A DNA stretch of 64,000 nt, taken from the NCBI RefSeq assembly GCF_001428075.1, contig NZ_LMSI01000002.1, positions 161,927-225,926 on the forward strand. Reading direction: 5' to 3'. Positions within the stretch are counted from its first letter, which is position 1; every line of letters starts with the position of its first letter. Positions 15,080 through 23,942 of the stretch are shown here, in pieces. A model generated the notes under the pieces. That model had not been told where the DNA came from. It ran no database searches and worked only from the letters and a program-made list of their open reading frames with translations. Position numbers and translations under genes: made by a program. This DNA is from Arthrobacter sp. Soil764. Lineage in GTDB: Bacteria > Actinomycetota > Actinomycetes > Actinomycetales > Micrococcaceae.

Positions 15080-17112
15080 ACCGCGATCTCCGGTTTCAGC
15101 GTCTTGAGGGTCCAGTATTTGTTCTTCCGGACAGCGAGGGTGGACATTGCCGCGCCCAGCAGAGTGTAGCCCAGCAGGCCCGCCAGGGTGGGGACGATCA
15201 TGGACAGGTCGCCGCCGTAGATCAGGTGCCGCATCCCGGTCACCACGTAACCCATGGGCAGGACCTGGTGCACCACGTGCAGTGGCTGCGGGGTGGTCTG
15301 CCACGGGAACGTGCCGCCGGATGACACCAGCTGCAGGACCAGCAGGATGAGCACCACCAGCTTGCCCGGCGAACCCAGCAGCGCCACCACGCCCTGGATG
15401 AGCGCGCTGAACGCCATGGCGGCGGCCAGCATGAACAGCCACATCAGGACCGGGTGGGCCGGGTTCAGCCCCAGCGCCACGTCCACCACCAGGGTCAGCA
15501 GGGACGCCTGCACTATTGAGACCAGCAGGAAGGGCAGCCAGCCGCCCAGCGCGATCTTCCACGACGGCGCATTGGACGCCAGCGCCCGCTGCGTAATGGG
15601 GCGCATGGCCTGGACCAGCATGAAGATCCCGATCCACAGGGCGAGCGTCAGGAAGAACGGGGCCAGCCCGGCGCCATAGGATCCTGCCTTGGCCTGCGAC
15701 ACGTTGCTGACCGCCACGGGATCGGCCATGACCTGGGACAGGTTGCTCTTCTGGGCGTCGTCCGGGTTGGGGACCTGGCCGGCGCCCTTCCCGATCTCGT
15801 CGGCGAGCGTGCGGGAGCCCGAGGCGGCCTGGCCCGCGCCATCGGCAACCTGGGCGGCTCCGGCGTCCACCTTGTGTGCACCGTCCGCAAGGCCTGCGGC
15901 ACCGTCGACGGCGGATTGCTCGCCTGCCGCCAGGGCAGCGGCTCCAGTGTGCAGCTGGTCAGCCCCTGCCGAGGCCTGTGCGATGGCGTCCTTCAGTGCG
16001 GGCATCCCCGCAGCCAGCTGGGCCGCGCCAACACTGACTGCTTCGGAACCGTTGGCCAGCTGCTGGACCTGGGCCGCATCCGTCTGGATTTTGCTCTTGG
16101 CGGCTGCCACCGGACTGGATGAAGCGGCGGCGTCGAAATCGGCAAGGACCTTGTCCGCCTGCTCCTGGGTCAGGACGCCGGAAGCGACCAGCCTGCCGTT
16201 GGACTCCACAATGCGGGAGCGGAGTCCCTGGTCGGCTGCGTCCAGCTGCGCCGCCACGTCCTGGACCTTCGCGTTCAATTGGGCGTTCCCGGCAGCCACC
16301 TGGGCGGCGCCGGACGCGAGCGTCTGGGTGTCCGTGGGCAGGGTGGCCGTCTTGTCCTTCAAGACTGACAGGCCGCTGCTGAGCTGCCCCGCGCCGTCGG
16401 TCAGCTGGTTGGCGCCGTCCCGCAGCTTCAGCTGGCCGGCGTACAGCTGGTCCGCCCCGCTGCTCAAAGCCGTGGTTCCCTCGTGGAGGGTGAGGGTTCC
16501 GTCCCTGAGGGTTGCCACGCCGTCGGCCAGCTGGGAGGCGCCGTCCCCGGCCTGGACCATCTTGGCGTGGATGGTGCCGAAGCCGGTGAGCAGCTGGTTG
16601 GCGGTTTCCTCACCCACTTCCTTGGCAACGGTGGAGTGCACGGCAGTGGTCAGCTTGTCCACGATGGTGCTCAGGAGGTAGTTGTTGGCATCGTTCGTGG
16701 TCACATTCAGCATGGCCTGGCTGGCGGAGTCGAAGCTGCCGGGCGAAACCAGGTTGGCTGAAAAGTCCTTGGGGATCTTCAGCGCGAAGGCGTACTGCCC
16801 GCTGCTCACTCCGGCATCGGCTTCCGTGGAGCTGGCCACGGGCACCCAGTGGAAGACGTTGCCTTCCACCAGGCTGTCCGCCACCTTGGCCCCCGCCTCC
16901 AGCCGGGTGCCGTCGGCTGTGGTTGCGCCGGTATCCTCCACCACCAGGGCGGCGTCCAGGTTGTTGAGGTGCCCGTACGGATCCCAGTTGGCGTAGAGGT
17001 ACACCGCGCCATAGAGCAGCGGGACCATGGTCAGCGCCAGGATGGTCAGCTTGGGCAGCAGCCCACCGGTCATGCGCTTGAGTTCTGAGCGGGCCAGCCG
17101 CAGGACAGTCAC
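15076..17112 (-). CDS. YhgE/Pip family membrane protein
   Basis: 678 residues. GTG 17112 overlaps the upstream stop as GTGA. An N-terminal helix (LTILALTMVPLLYGAVYLYANW) is followed by about 430 extracytoplasmic residues with repeated short LxxGAxQLxxG units (SQLADGVATL, DQLYAGQLKL, NQLTDGAGQL). The C-terminal half has about five helices with an ABC-2-type permease pattern, starting near APFFLTLALWIGIFMLVQAM. YhgE/Pip proteins are related to phage-infection protein and to ESX/type VII accessory proteins; many are ABC-2-like exporters. Here an ATPase-like gene precedes it and a TetR gene follows. Substrate unknown. Confidence 0.92.
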   Translation of the reverse strand: MTVLRLARSELKRMTGGLLPKLTILALTMVPLLYGAVYLYANWDPYGHLNNLDAALVVEDTGATTADGTRLEAGAKVADSLVEGNVFHWVPVASSTEADAGVSSGQYAFALKIPKDFSANLVSPGSFDSASQAMLNVTTNDANNYLLSTIVDKLTTAVHSTVAKEVGEETANQLLTGFGTIHAKMVQAGDGASQLADGVATLRDGTLTLHEGTTALSSGADQLYAGQLKLRDGANQLTDGAGQLSSGLSVLKDKTATLPTDTQTLASGAAQVAAGNAQLNAKVQDVAAQLDAADQGLRSRIVESNGRLVASGVLTQEQADKVLADFDAAASSSPVAAAKSKIQTDAAQVQQLANGSEAVSVGAAQLAAGMPALKDAIAQASAGADQLHTGAAALAAGEQSAVDGAAGLADGAHKVDAGAAQVADGAGQAASGSRTLADEIGKGAGQVPNPDDAQKSNLSQVMADPVAVSNVSQAKAGSYGAGLAPFFLTLALWIGIFMLVQAMRPITQRALASNAPSWKIALGGWLPFLLVSIVQASLLTLVVDVALGLNPAHPVLMWLFMLAAAMAFSALIQGVVALLGSPGKLVVLILLVLQLVSSGGTFPWQTTPQPLHVVHQVLPMGYVVTGMRHLIYGGDLSMIVPTLAGLLGYTLLGAAMSTLAVRKNKYWTLKTLKPEIAV

Positions 17113-17828
17113 TTGGCAACCTCGGTTTCGAGTGGGGTTTGCTGGTTTTCGGGGGTTCCTGTGTCCTCCGGGTCTGGCGCAGCTTCCGCTGCCGGCGCCG
17201 CTGCCGGCGCCGCATTGCCGATCACAGCAGCCGGCCCGTCCCACGAGCCGGGGACGGCACTGACTGCCGCCACGACGGCGAGTGGACGCCCGGCGTCGTA
17301 CGCCAACTCCTGCAGGCGCGGCAGCCAGGTGAGCTCATCGGCGCTGTGGCGGTCCGGGGAGTCAACCACCAGCAGGTCCGTGCGGGGGTTGGCCAGGGCC
17401 AGCGCCGTCAGCAGCTCCAGCCGCCGCTGCGGTTCCAGCTGTTCTGTCCACAGCCCCGCGATGTCCTCGAACCGGTTGACCTTGAGCCACGGGCCGCTGA
17501 GCAGCGCCCCGCGGTAGCGGCGGGGTATCAGGGCCAGGTCCTCGGTCACCAGGTCGCGGACGCTGAGGTGTTCCTCAGGTTCATTGACACCGGGGGAGTC
17601 CACCAGGGCTGCCGCCAGGCGGAGGTGCTTGGTCCGCGTGCTGTTGTCCCAGCTGAGGTGTCCACCGGCAGCCTTCATCCTCCCGCTGAGCAGGAGGGAC
17701 AGGGCGGTGCGCTGGTCCTGGCGGTCGCCGGCAACGAGCAGCAGTTCGCCGCGGCGGACGGCCAGCGACGTTGGCGGAAGCAGCGGATCCCGGCGTCCTT
17801 TGGCATGGAGCTGGTGTGCTGAGAGCAA
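17109..17828 (-). CDS. Degenerate ABC ATPase-like protein
   Basis: 239 residues of overall ABC-ATPase layout but with broken catalytic motifs. At the Walker A position it has GDRQDQRTAL rather than GxxGxGK[ST]; the Lys is missing. The LSGGQ signature is replaced by LEPQRRLE. Walker B reads LLVVDSPD, so the catalytic Glu is Ser. The last 40 residues are an Ala/Pro/Glu-rich tail. TTG 17828 is preceded by GAAAGG at 6 bases. It is first gene of the YhgE operon. Probably a structural pseudo-ATPase rather than an energy source; nucleotide binding is doubtful. Confidence 0.75.
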   Translation of the reverse strand: MLSAHQLHAKGRRDPLLPPTSLAVRRGELLLVAGDRQDQRTALSLLLSGRMKAAGGHLSWDNSTRTKHLRLAAALVDSPGVNEPEEHLSVRDLVTEDLALIPRRYRGALLSGPWLKVNRFEDIAGLWTEQLEPQRRLELLTALALANPRTDLLVVDSPDRHSADELTWLPRLQELAYDAGRPLAVVAAVSAVPGSWDGPAAVIGNAAPAAAPAAEAAPDPEDTGTPENQQTPLETEVAK

Positions 17829-17868
17829 GGCTTGCCTTTCACAGAAATCGTCTGCATCAAGGCTAACC

Positions 17869-17886
17869 GAACTGACTGGTCAGTTC
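17869..17886. promoter_or_regulatory. TetR-type operator palindrome
   Basis: GAACTGAC and GTCAGTTC are perfect complements around a 2-base centre, 41 bases before the TTG start of the pseudo-ATPase gene. Length, symmetry and sequence (ACTGACTGGTCAGT core) are typical of TetR-family operators, and a TetR gene is third in the operon it would control. Confidence 0.75.
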
Positions 17887-17895
17887 AAATAGGAA

Positions 17896-19350
17896 TCAGA
17901 GCCCATACTTTTCCAGCAACCGGAGCCATACCTCGCTGATGGTGGGGTAGGAGGGGACGGCATGCCAGAGGCGGTCCAGTGGCACCTCGCCCACCACGGC
18001 AATGGTGGCCGCATGCAGCAGTTCGGCCACGTCCGGGCCGGCGAACGTGGCGCCAAGCAGGACCTTGCGGTCTTCATCAACCACCAGCTGGGCCCAGCCT
18101 TCATAGTTCTCCGAATGGAGGGAGGATCCGGCCACCTGGATGGGCAACTCAACGGAGCATGCGTTGTACCCATCCTTCCTGGCCGCCTTCAGCGTGCGTC
18201 CGACGCTGGCCAGCTCCGGGTCCGTGAAGACGACGCTGGGCACGGCATGCTCGTTGGCCGTCTGGGCATAGCGCGACCAGTCATCGGGGTTTCCCTTGAG
18301 CTCGCCGTTCGCCCGCGCCGCGATGGCGGCGCCGGTGGCGCGGGCCTCGTACTTGCCCTGGTGGGTAAAGAGGTTCTTGCCTGCGGCGTCCCCCACCGCG
18401 TAGAGCCAGGGTTCGTCGCCGGGGGTTCCCTGGACCAGCCCCGACCCGTCCGTTGTGAGGGAAAGATGCCCGGAATCGTCCGGCTCGAAACCCGCGCTCT
18501 CGAGGCCCAGGCCTTCGAGGGCAGGGTGCCTGCCCGTGGAAACCAGGACCTTCTCCGCCGTCACGTCGGTTCCGTCGCCGAGGCTGACGGTGAGGGTGCC
18601 GTCGTCGTTCTCCCTGATGCGTTTCGTGGCGGTGTTCAAGCGAAGTTCCACCCCGTCCGCGCGCAGCCCTGCCGCAACCAGTGCCGAAGCCTCCGGCGGA
18701 AAATTGCCCAGCAGCCCGCTGCGCGCCACCAAGGTGACGCTGGAACCCAGCCGGGCGAAAGCCTGGGCCAATTCGGCACCGGCCACCCCTCCGCCCAATA
18801 CCGTCAGGCTCCTCGGGACCTCACCCGCTGATGTGGCTTCGCGGGTTCCCCATACCTGTACATCCTGCAGGCCCTCAATGGGTGGGGTATTGGGCGTTGA
18901 GCCCGTGGCAAGTACCACCGCATGCCGCGCCCGCAGCAGGTGCCGGTTTCCGTCCAGCCCTGCAACCTCCACGGCCCTGGGTCCGGTCAGCCAGGCATGG
19001 CCGCGGACCAGGTCGATGCCGGTATCTTCGACCCACGAGACCTGGCTGTCATCCTGCCAGTTGGACGTGAAGTAGTTGCGGCGTTCAAGGACGGCGGCGG
19101 CGTCGAGGGTGCGGGTGACTGCCTCCTTGGCGCCCGGCGTCGTCTGTGCCCCGTGCAGCGCGGTGCCTGGCCGGAGGAGTGCCTTCGACGGCATGCAGGC
19201 CCAGTAGGAGCATTCACCGCCCACCAGTTCCGCTTCCACGAGTACGGCGGTAAGCCCGCCTTCCACGACGCGGCCTGCCACGTTTTCCCCTACGGCGCCT
19301 GCGCCGATGACAACAACATCAAATTCGCGCTCAATGGCGTCGGGCATCAT
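17896..19350 (-). CDS. Pyridine nucleotide-disulfide oxidoreductase
   Basis: About 484 residues, the length of lipoamide dehydrogenase and mercuric reductase relatives. FAD site VVVIGAGAVGENVAGR is near the N-terminus. The redox motif GGECSYWACMPSKALLRP has the C-x4-C pair but differs from the usual CLNVGC. The NAD(P) site is VLGGGVAGAELAQAF, and LYAVGDAAGKNLFTHQGKYEA is the second FAD motif. The dimerisation domain follows, but its end lacks the HxxPT His-Glu seen in lipoamide dehydrogenases (HAVPSYPTISE is present instead). Hence a general disulfide or quinone reductase is more likely. Start is taken at ATG 19350; a second ATG follows directly and a GTG precedes it, none with a clear ribosome site. 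Confidence 0.85.
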   Translation of the reverse strand: MMPDAIEREFDVVVIGAGAVGENVAGRVVEGGLTAVLVEAELVGGECSYWACMPSKALLRPGTALHGAQTTPGAKEAVTRTLDAAAVLERRNYFTSNWQDDSQVSWVEDTGIDLVRGHAWLTGPRAVEVAGLDGNRHLLRARHAVVLATGSTPNTPPIEGLQDVQVWGTREATSAGEVPRSLTVLGGGVAGAELAQAFARLGSSVTLVARSGLLGNFPPEASALVAAGLRADGVELRLNTATKRIRENDDGTLTVSLGDGTDVTAEKVLVSTGRHPALEGLGLESAGFEPDDSGHLSLTTDGSGLVQGTPGDEPWLYAVGDAAGKNLFTHQGKYEARATGAAIAARANGELKGNPDDWSRYAQTANEHAVPSVVFTDPELASVGRTLKAARKDGYNACSVELPIQVAGSSLHSENYEGWAQLVVDEDRKVLLGATFAGPDVAELLHAATIAVVGEVPLDRLWHAVPSYPTISEVWLRLLEKYGL

Positions 19351-19388
19351 GTGCACAGCCTAGCCGGGGATGACGGGCCCGGCGGCAC

Positions 19389-19424
19389 AAAAAAGGTCCG
19401 CACCGGCGAACCGGTGCGGACCTT
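19389..19424 (-). terminator. Rho-independent terminator of tRNA-Arg
   Basis: A 14-bp stem (AAGGTCCGCACCGG and complement) with a 4-base loop, followed on the minus strand by six T residues, begins 3 bases after the tRNA 3' end. Confidence 0.9.
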
Positions 19425-19426
19425 GT

Positions 19427-19503
<77 letters not shown>

Positions 19504-19617
19504 ATTCCGTGTCCCGGGAGAAGAACCGCTCTCCCTGAACCTCGAATTACTTTACGCGAGGGTTGGCCGGGATGCCAAATCGAAAGGACTGTAATCTCGA
19601 CAACTAGACCGGTATAG

Positions 19618-19631
19618 GTGACCTTTGTCAC
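19618..19631. promoter_or_regulatory. Crp/GlxR-type site upstream of pckG
   Basis: GTGACCTTTGTCAC is a perfect 5+4+5 inverted repeat fitting the GTGA-N6-TCAC core bound by cAMP-receptor-type regulators of actinobacteria. It lies 150 bases before the pckG start, so regulation of gluconeogenesis is likely. Binding is inferred. Confidence 0.5.
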
Positions 19632-19780
19632 TTAATCGGTCGTTTCGCCGCAATAATTCCTTGATTTTCCGCGGAATTCACTTTTGGTGACGGCAGATGT
19701 CAGTCAAGCTCCCCAAAAACTCCACTGGTCCGGACCATAGCATTTAGCTCACACCGATGAACCCGAGGAAGGGAACTGCA

Positions 19781-21613
19781 ATGGGCGATCTGGCGCAGAA
19801 GCCGCTGCTTGAGAAAGCACCCACCACACATGCCGGTCTGCTGGCATGGGTCGAAGAGGTTGCTGAGCTTACGCAGCCGGACCGCATTTACTGGGTTGAC
19901 GGGTCCGAAGAGGAAAACACCCGCCTTACCGACGAGCTTGTTGCTGCCGGAACCTTGACCCGGCTCAACCAGGATCTCTTCCCGAACTCCTTCGCTGCGT
20001 TCTCGGATCCCGCTGACGTTGCCCGCGTTGAGGAACAGACCTTCATTTGCTCCGAGAACAAGCGTGACGCCGGCTTCACCAATAACTGGATGGAACCGCG
20101 GGAGATGAAGGACAAGCTGCGCGGCCTGTTCGCCGGTTCCATGCGCGGCCGCACCATGTACGTCATCCCGTTCGTCATGGGCCACCTGGACGCCGAGGAC
20201 CCCAAGTTCGGCGTGGAGATCACCGACAGTGCCTACGTTGTTGCCTCCATGCGCATCATGGCAAACATCGGCACCGAGGTCCTGGACAAGATCACGGCCA
20301 CCAATGCCTTCTTCGTTCCGGCCCTGCACTCCCTCGGCGCCCCGCTGGCACCGGGCCAGGAGGACGTGGCCTGGCCCTGCAACCCGGACAAGTGGATTGT
20401 CCACTTCCCCGAAGAGCGGTCCATCTGGTCCTTTGGCTCCGGTTACGGCGGCAACGCCCTGCTCGGAAAGAAGTGCTACGCCCTGCGCATCGCCTCGGTC
20501 ATGGCGCGCGACGAAGGCTGGCTGGCGGAGCACATGCTCATCCTCAAGCTCACCTCGCCGGAGAAGAAGTCGTACTACATGTCCGCAGCCTTCCCCTCGG
20601 CCTGCGGCAAGACCAACCTTGCCTTGCTCGACCCCACCATCGAAGGCTGGGAAGTTGAAACCCTTGGCGATGACATCACCTGGATGCGCATCGGCAAGGA
20701 AGGCGAACTGCGCGCCACCAACCCGGAGGCCGGCCTCTTCGGCGTAGCCCCCGGCACCGGCTGGGGCACCAACCCCAACGCGATGCGCGCCATTGCCAAG
20801 GGCCACAGCATCTTCACCAACGTGGCACTGACCGATGACGGCGGTGTCTGGTGGGAGGGCATGACGGACGAAGTTCCGGCCCACCTGACCGACTGGGAGG
20901 GCAACTCCTGGACCCCCGATTCGGGCCGTCCCGCCGCCCACCCGAACTCCCGGTTCTGCACCCCCATCTCGCAGGTGGACATGCTGGCTGAGGAGTACTA
21001 CAGCCCCGAAGGCGTGGAGCTCTCAGCCATCCTGTTCGGCGGCCGCCGCAAGACCACGGTTCCACTGGTCACGCAGGCGCGCAACTGGACCAACGGTATC
21101 TTCATGGGTTCCACCCTGTCCTCCGAGACAACGGCCGCTGCCGCCGGGCAGGTGGGCGTGCTCCGCCGCGACCCGATGGCCATGCTGCCCTTCATCGGTT
21201 ACGACGCTGGTGACTACCTGAAGCACTGGATCAGCGTTTCAGGCAAGGCCAACCCGGAACGCCTGCCGCACATCTTCCTGGTGAACTGGTTCCGCCGCAC
21301 CGCGGACGGTGATTTCGCGTGGCCTGGCTTCGGCGACAACGCCCGGGTCCTGAAGTGGGCCATCGAGCGCCTCGAGGGCAAGGCGGACGCCGTCGAAACC
21401 CCCATCGGCTTCGTCCCGGCCGGACATGCACTGGACCTCACCGGCCTGGACCTCACCCACGCCCACGTGGAGGACGCCGTCCGCGTTGACCGCGAGGAAT
21501 GGGACGCCGAGCTCGCTTCCATCGAGGAATGGTACGCAAAGTTCGGTGATTCCCTCCCGGATGCCCTGCGCGCGGAGCTCGACTCCCTCAAGGAACGCAT
21601 GGCCAAGCACTAG
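19781..21613 (+). CDS. pckG: Phosphoenolpyruvate carboxykinase (GTP)
   Basis: 610 residues, the normal size for the GTP-dependent enzyme that interconverts oxaloacetate and PEP in gluconeogenesis. The kinase-1a loop [13 protein letters not shown] carries the hyper-reactive Cys of this class. GDDITWMR is the kinase-2 motif, and RFCTPISQ and TRDxxx-type residues occur further on. ATG 19781 has GGAAGGGA 8 bases upstream; an ATG 8 codons earlier is less likely. A Crp-type site lies upstream and a strong hairpin follows the stop. The flavohaemoglobin gene is convergent. Confidence 0.97.
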   Translation: MGDLAQKPLLEKAPTTHAGLLAWVEEVAELTQPDRIYWVDGSEEENTRLTDELVAAGTLTRLNQDLFPNSFAAFSDPADVARVEEQTFICSENKRDAGFTNNWMEPREMKDKLRGLFAGSMRGRTMYVIPFVMGHLDAEDPKFGVEITDSAYVVASMRIMANIGTEVLDKITATNAFFVPALHSLGAPLAPGQEDVAWPCNPDKWIVHFPEERSIWSFGSGYGGNALLGKKCYALRIASVMARDEGWLAEHMLILKLTSPEKKSYYMSAAFPSACGKTNLALLDPTIEGWEVETLGDDITWMRIGKEGELRATNPEAGLFGVAPGTGWGTNPNAMRAIAKGHSIFTNVALTDDGGVWWEGMTDEVPAHLTDWEGNSWTPDSGRPAAHPNSRFCTPISQVDMLAEEYYSPEGVELSAILFGGRRKTTVPLVTQARNWTNGIFMGSTLSSETTAAAAGQVGVLRRDPMAMLPFIGYDAGDYLKHWISVSGKANPERLPHIFLVNWFRRTADGDFAWPGFGDNARVLKWAIERLEGKADAVETPIGFVPAGHALDLTGLDLTHAHVEDAVRVDREEWDAELASIEEWYAKFGDSLPDALRAELDSLKERMAKH

Positions 21614-21621
21614 CCACTGGT

Positions 21622-21653
21622 GGCCCCGCACCTTTTCGACAAGGTGCGGGGCC
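21622..21653. terminator. Hairpin terminator between pckG and hmp
   Basis: A perfect 13-bp stem (GGCCCCGCACCTT and complement) with the stable loop TTCGAC lies 9 bases after the pckG stop and 23 bases beyond the hmp stop. T-tails are weak, so it may act in both directions. Confidence 0.65.
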
Positions 21654-21675
21654 GCCGTCGTTCCCCACCATCGAA

Positions 21676-22836
21676 TCAGCTGGCGAGCCAGATGTCCGGG
21701 CCGAAGACCTCGTAGTGGATCTTGGTGGCCGGAATGCCGGCGTTGATGGCCTCATTGCGGATGTTCTTCATGAACGGCAGGGGGCCGCATAGGTAGAGGG
21801 AGGCGTCGGCCGGAAGGTCCACTTCACGCAGGGTCATGAATCCCTCCTTGGCGCCGTCCACCGGCTTCTCCAGCCAGAGCTGCAGTTCGGCACCGTCAAG
21901 GCGTTCGACGTCGTCCGTCATCTGGCTGCGCAGTGCCCAGCTGTCCAGGGTGCTTTCGGCGTGCAGCACCAGGACCTGCCGGTCGGAGCCGGTTTCGGCG
22001 AGGGAGCGGAGGATGGAGGCGGTGGGGGTGCAGCCGATGCCGGCGGAGGCGAGAACCACCGGGCCGTCCCCCTCCTTGAGCGTGATCTCGCCGTAGGGAT
22101 TCGAGATCTCGACGACGTCGCCCACCTGGACAGTGTTGTGCAGGACGGGGGAGACCTCGCCGCCGTCGTCCAGTTTGGTGGTGAAGGTGCGGCTGGTGCC
22201 CGCGTCCCCGGAAAGGGAGTACTGCCGGACCTGGCGCAGGCCATCAGCGACGGCCACCTTCACGCTGATGTACTGGCCGGGAAGGGCCGGGGTTACAGGG
22301 GTGTCGTCGGCGGGCTCGAGCGTGAAGGTCATGGAGCCGGTTCCTGCCGGTTGCTTGGCTGCCACGCGCCAGGGCATCCACATCCTGTCATTGGCCTGCG
22401 CTGCGTAAAGACCCTTTTCGAGCTTGATCAGGGCGTCCGCCATCAGCCAGTACACCTCGGTCCAGGCTTCGGCGATCTCGGGCGTGATGACCTCGGCCAG
22501 ATCTTCGGCGATCGCCGCGAACAGGTGCTCATAGACCACCTGGTACTGCGGTTCCGTGATGCCCAGTGAGGCGTGCCGGTGCGCGATGCGCGAGAGGACG
22601 GTTTCCGGCAGGGTGCCCGGGTTGTTGACCAGGTGGGTGGCGAAGGCGGCAATGCTCCCGGCCAGGGCCTGCTGCTGGTTGCCGGAACGCTGGTTGGAGC
22701 GGCTGAACAGGCCATCCATCAGTTCGGGGTGCGCCGCAAACAGGCGGGCGTAGAAGTTGGGGGTGATGGATCCGATCCTGGAACCGACCAGCGGCAGGGT
22801 GGCCTCAATGACGGGGCGGGACTTGTCCGAGAGCAT
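21676..22836 (-). CDS. hmp: Flavohaemoglobin, nitric oxide dioxygenase
   Basis: 386 residues, full length. Hmp oxidises NO to nitrate with O2 and NAD(P)H. The globin domain (about 1-140) has the distal Tyr in TPNFYARLF (Y29) and the proximal His in RIAHRHASLGI (H88). The reductase part has the FAD motif RQYSLS (about residue 196) and the NAD domain with ASAGIGCTPTASIL. ATG 22836 has AGGAG 5 bases upstream. The nsrR gene lies directly upstream on the same strand, with two palindromes in the gap, so NO-responsive repression is expected. Confidence 0.97.
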   Translation of the reverse strand: MLSDKSRPVIEATLPLVGSRIGSITPNFYARLFAAHPELMDGLFSRSNQRSGNQQQALAGSIAAFATHLVNNPGTLPETVLSRIAHRHASLGITEPQYQVVYEHLFAAIAEDLAEVITPEIAEAWTEVYWLMADALIKLEKGLYAAQANDRMWMPWRVAAKQPAGTGSMTFTLEPADDTPVTPALPGQYISVKVAVADGLRQVRQYSLSGDAGTSRTFTTKLDDGGEVSPVLHNTVQVGDVVEISNPYGEITLKEGDGPVVLASAGIGCTPTASILRSLAETGSDRQVLVLHAESTLDSWALRSQMTDDVERLDGAELQLWLEKPVDGAKEGFMTLREVDLPADASLYLCGPLPFMKNIRNEAINAGIPATKIHYEVFGPDIWLAS

Positions 22837-22884
22837 CTGAACTCCTGAGGTTATGGCCGGGGCCTTCGTCCGGCCGGATGAAAA

Positions 22885-22903
22885 CTCATATTTCAAATAC
22901 GAG
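22885..22903. promoter_or_regulatory. NsrR-type operator, 19-bp imperfect palindrome
   Basis: CTCATATTTCAAATACGAG is an inverted repeat with one mismatch per arm, 49 bases before the hmp start. AT-rich palindromes of this size are typical of Rrf2/NsrR sites, and the NsrR gene is adjacent. Confidence 0.65.
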
Positions 22904-22917
22904 TATTTCTGCCTCAG

Positions 22918-22934
22918 TTCTACACCTTGTAGAA
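22918..22934. promoter_or_regulatory. Second palindrome upstream of hmp
   Basis: TTCTACACCTTGTAGAA has perfect 7-base arms around CCT. It lies 15 bases upstream of the first palindrome, between nsrR and hmp. It could be a second NsrR half-complex or the site of another regulator. Confidence 0.5.
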
Positions 22935-22974
22935 GTTTGAAATCAAACCGGGAGCCGGCACCCGGATAGCAGGG

Positions 22975-23424
22975 TCACAGCCCCGGGCGGAGGCCGATCA
23001 TCTGGAAGACCGGTGCCATTTGCCGCTCCTGCGGGAGGTCCGCGATGACCACGGAGTCCAGTTCCGCATAGAAGGCCTCGCGGGCCCGGGCGAGTGCGCC
23101 GCGGAGTTTGCACTCGTTAATGAGGGGGCAGTTCCCGCCGGGCGCCACGCAGTCAGCAGGGTCAGTGCGGGTATCAAGCTGCCGCAGGATCTGCCCCACG
23201 GTGGCGATGCGGCCCGCGTGGCTGAGGCGCGAACCGCCGGAGCGGCCACGGGCAACCTCAATGAGCCCCATGCTCCGGAGCTTCGCCATGGCCTTGCTGA
23301 CGTGGTTGTAGGGCGTTCCCACTGAGTCTGCGATGCTCTGGGTGGTGAGCAGCGTGCCGTCCGGAACGGCTGCCAGCACCATGAGTGCGCGCAGGCTGAC
23401 GTCAGCGAAGGCATTGATCTTCAT
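22975..23424 (-). CDS. nsrR: Rrf2-family NO-sensing repressor NsrR
   Basis: 149 residues. The winged-helix N-terminus (MKINAFADVSLRALMVLAAVPDG; QSIADSVGTPYNHVSKAMAKL) is typical of Rrf2 proteins. The three iron-sulfur Cys are present as C-x6-C-x5-C in PADCVAPGGNCPLINECKLR. NsrR holds a 4Fe-4S or 2Fe-2S cluster that reacts with NO, releasing target promoters. Its position just before hmp supports this over other Rrf2 members. It may be transcribed with hmp, or hmp may use its own promoter in the 138-base gap. Confidence 0.93.
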   Translation of the reverse strand: MKINAFADVSLRALMVLAAVPDGTLLTTQSIADSVGTPYNHVSKAMAKLRSMGLIEVARGRSGGSRLSHAGRIATVGQILRQLDTRTDPADCVAPGGNCPLINECKLRGALARAREAFYAELDSVVIADLPQERQMAPVFQMIGLRPGL

Positions 23425-23438
23425 GGCTGCAGTCCGGT

Positions 23439-23936
23439 CTAGTCCACCCAGATGGCGGGTTCGCTGGCGTCCGCACCCAGCTCGCCGAATTCCCAGGACT
23501 GGGTGGTCGCGTTGGCGGAGTATGGCAGCACCGCGGCAAACAGGGAACCGTCCCGGTGCTCGGCGGCCACGTGGATGGCGTCCGAATCCTCCTCCACCAG
23601 CAGGATGTCGCAGACCACGGCGGCGGCGCGGAAGTCGTCCCGGTTCTGGCGAAGGAGGGCCTGCAGGTCGTGGATCATGGCGTCGGCGTCGAAGTCCCCG
23701 TCGCTGCCTTCCGTGGCATCCGCCGGTGAGACGGCAACCAGCCGCACCTCGCCGTCGTTCTGGACCGTCAGCGCGAAGGGCAGGAACCCGCCGTTGCGCT
23801 GGAGCTGCTCCTGGGCCGCGCTGACGCCCGTGCCCAGGAGGTTCTCCAGGTCAGTTGCCGTGGCGTCGGAGACGGAATCGCGCCAGCTTTCCTGCCCGCT
23901 GTTTCCGTCCGCTGCCTGTCCGGTGGAGTCCGTCAT
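23439..23936 (-). CDS. Conserved hypothetical protein
   Basis: 165 residues, acidic, not recognised. An N-terminal hydrophilic region (MTDSTGQAADGNSGQESW) is followed by an alpha/beta part (NGGFLPFALTVQNDGEVRLVAVSP; FRAAAVVCDILLVEEDSDAIHVAAEHRDG; LFAAVLPYSA). No signal peptide or membrane segment is present. It starts 6 bases after the phosphohexomutase stop, so it is probably co-transcribed, and it precedes nsrR by 14 bases. A cytoplasmic role linked to sugar-phosphate metabolism is possible but only from context. Confidence 0.75.
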   Translation of the reverse strand: MTDSTGQAADGNSGQESWRDSVSDATATDLENLLGTGVSAAQEQLQRNGGFLPFALTVQNDGEVRLVAVSPADATEGSDGDFDADAMIHDLQALLRQNRDDFRAAAVVCDILLVEEDSDAIHVAAEHRDGSLFAAVLPYSANATTQSWEFGELGADASEPAIWVD

Positions 23937-23942
23937 CCGCGG

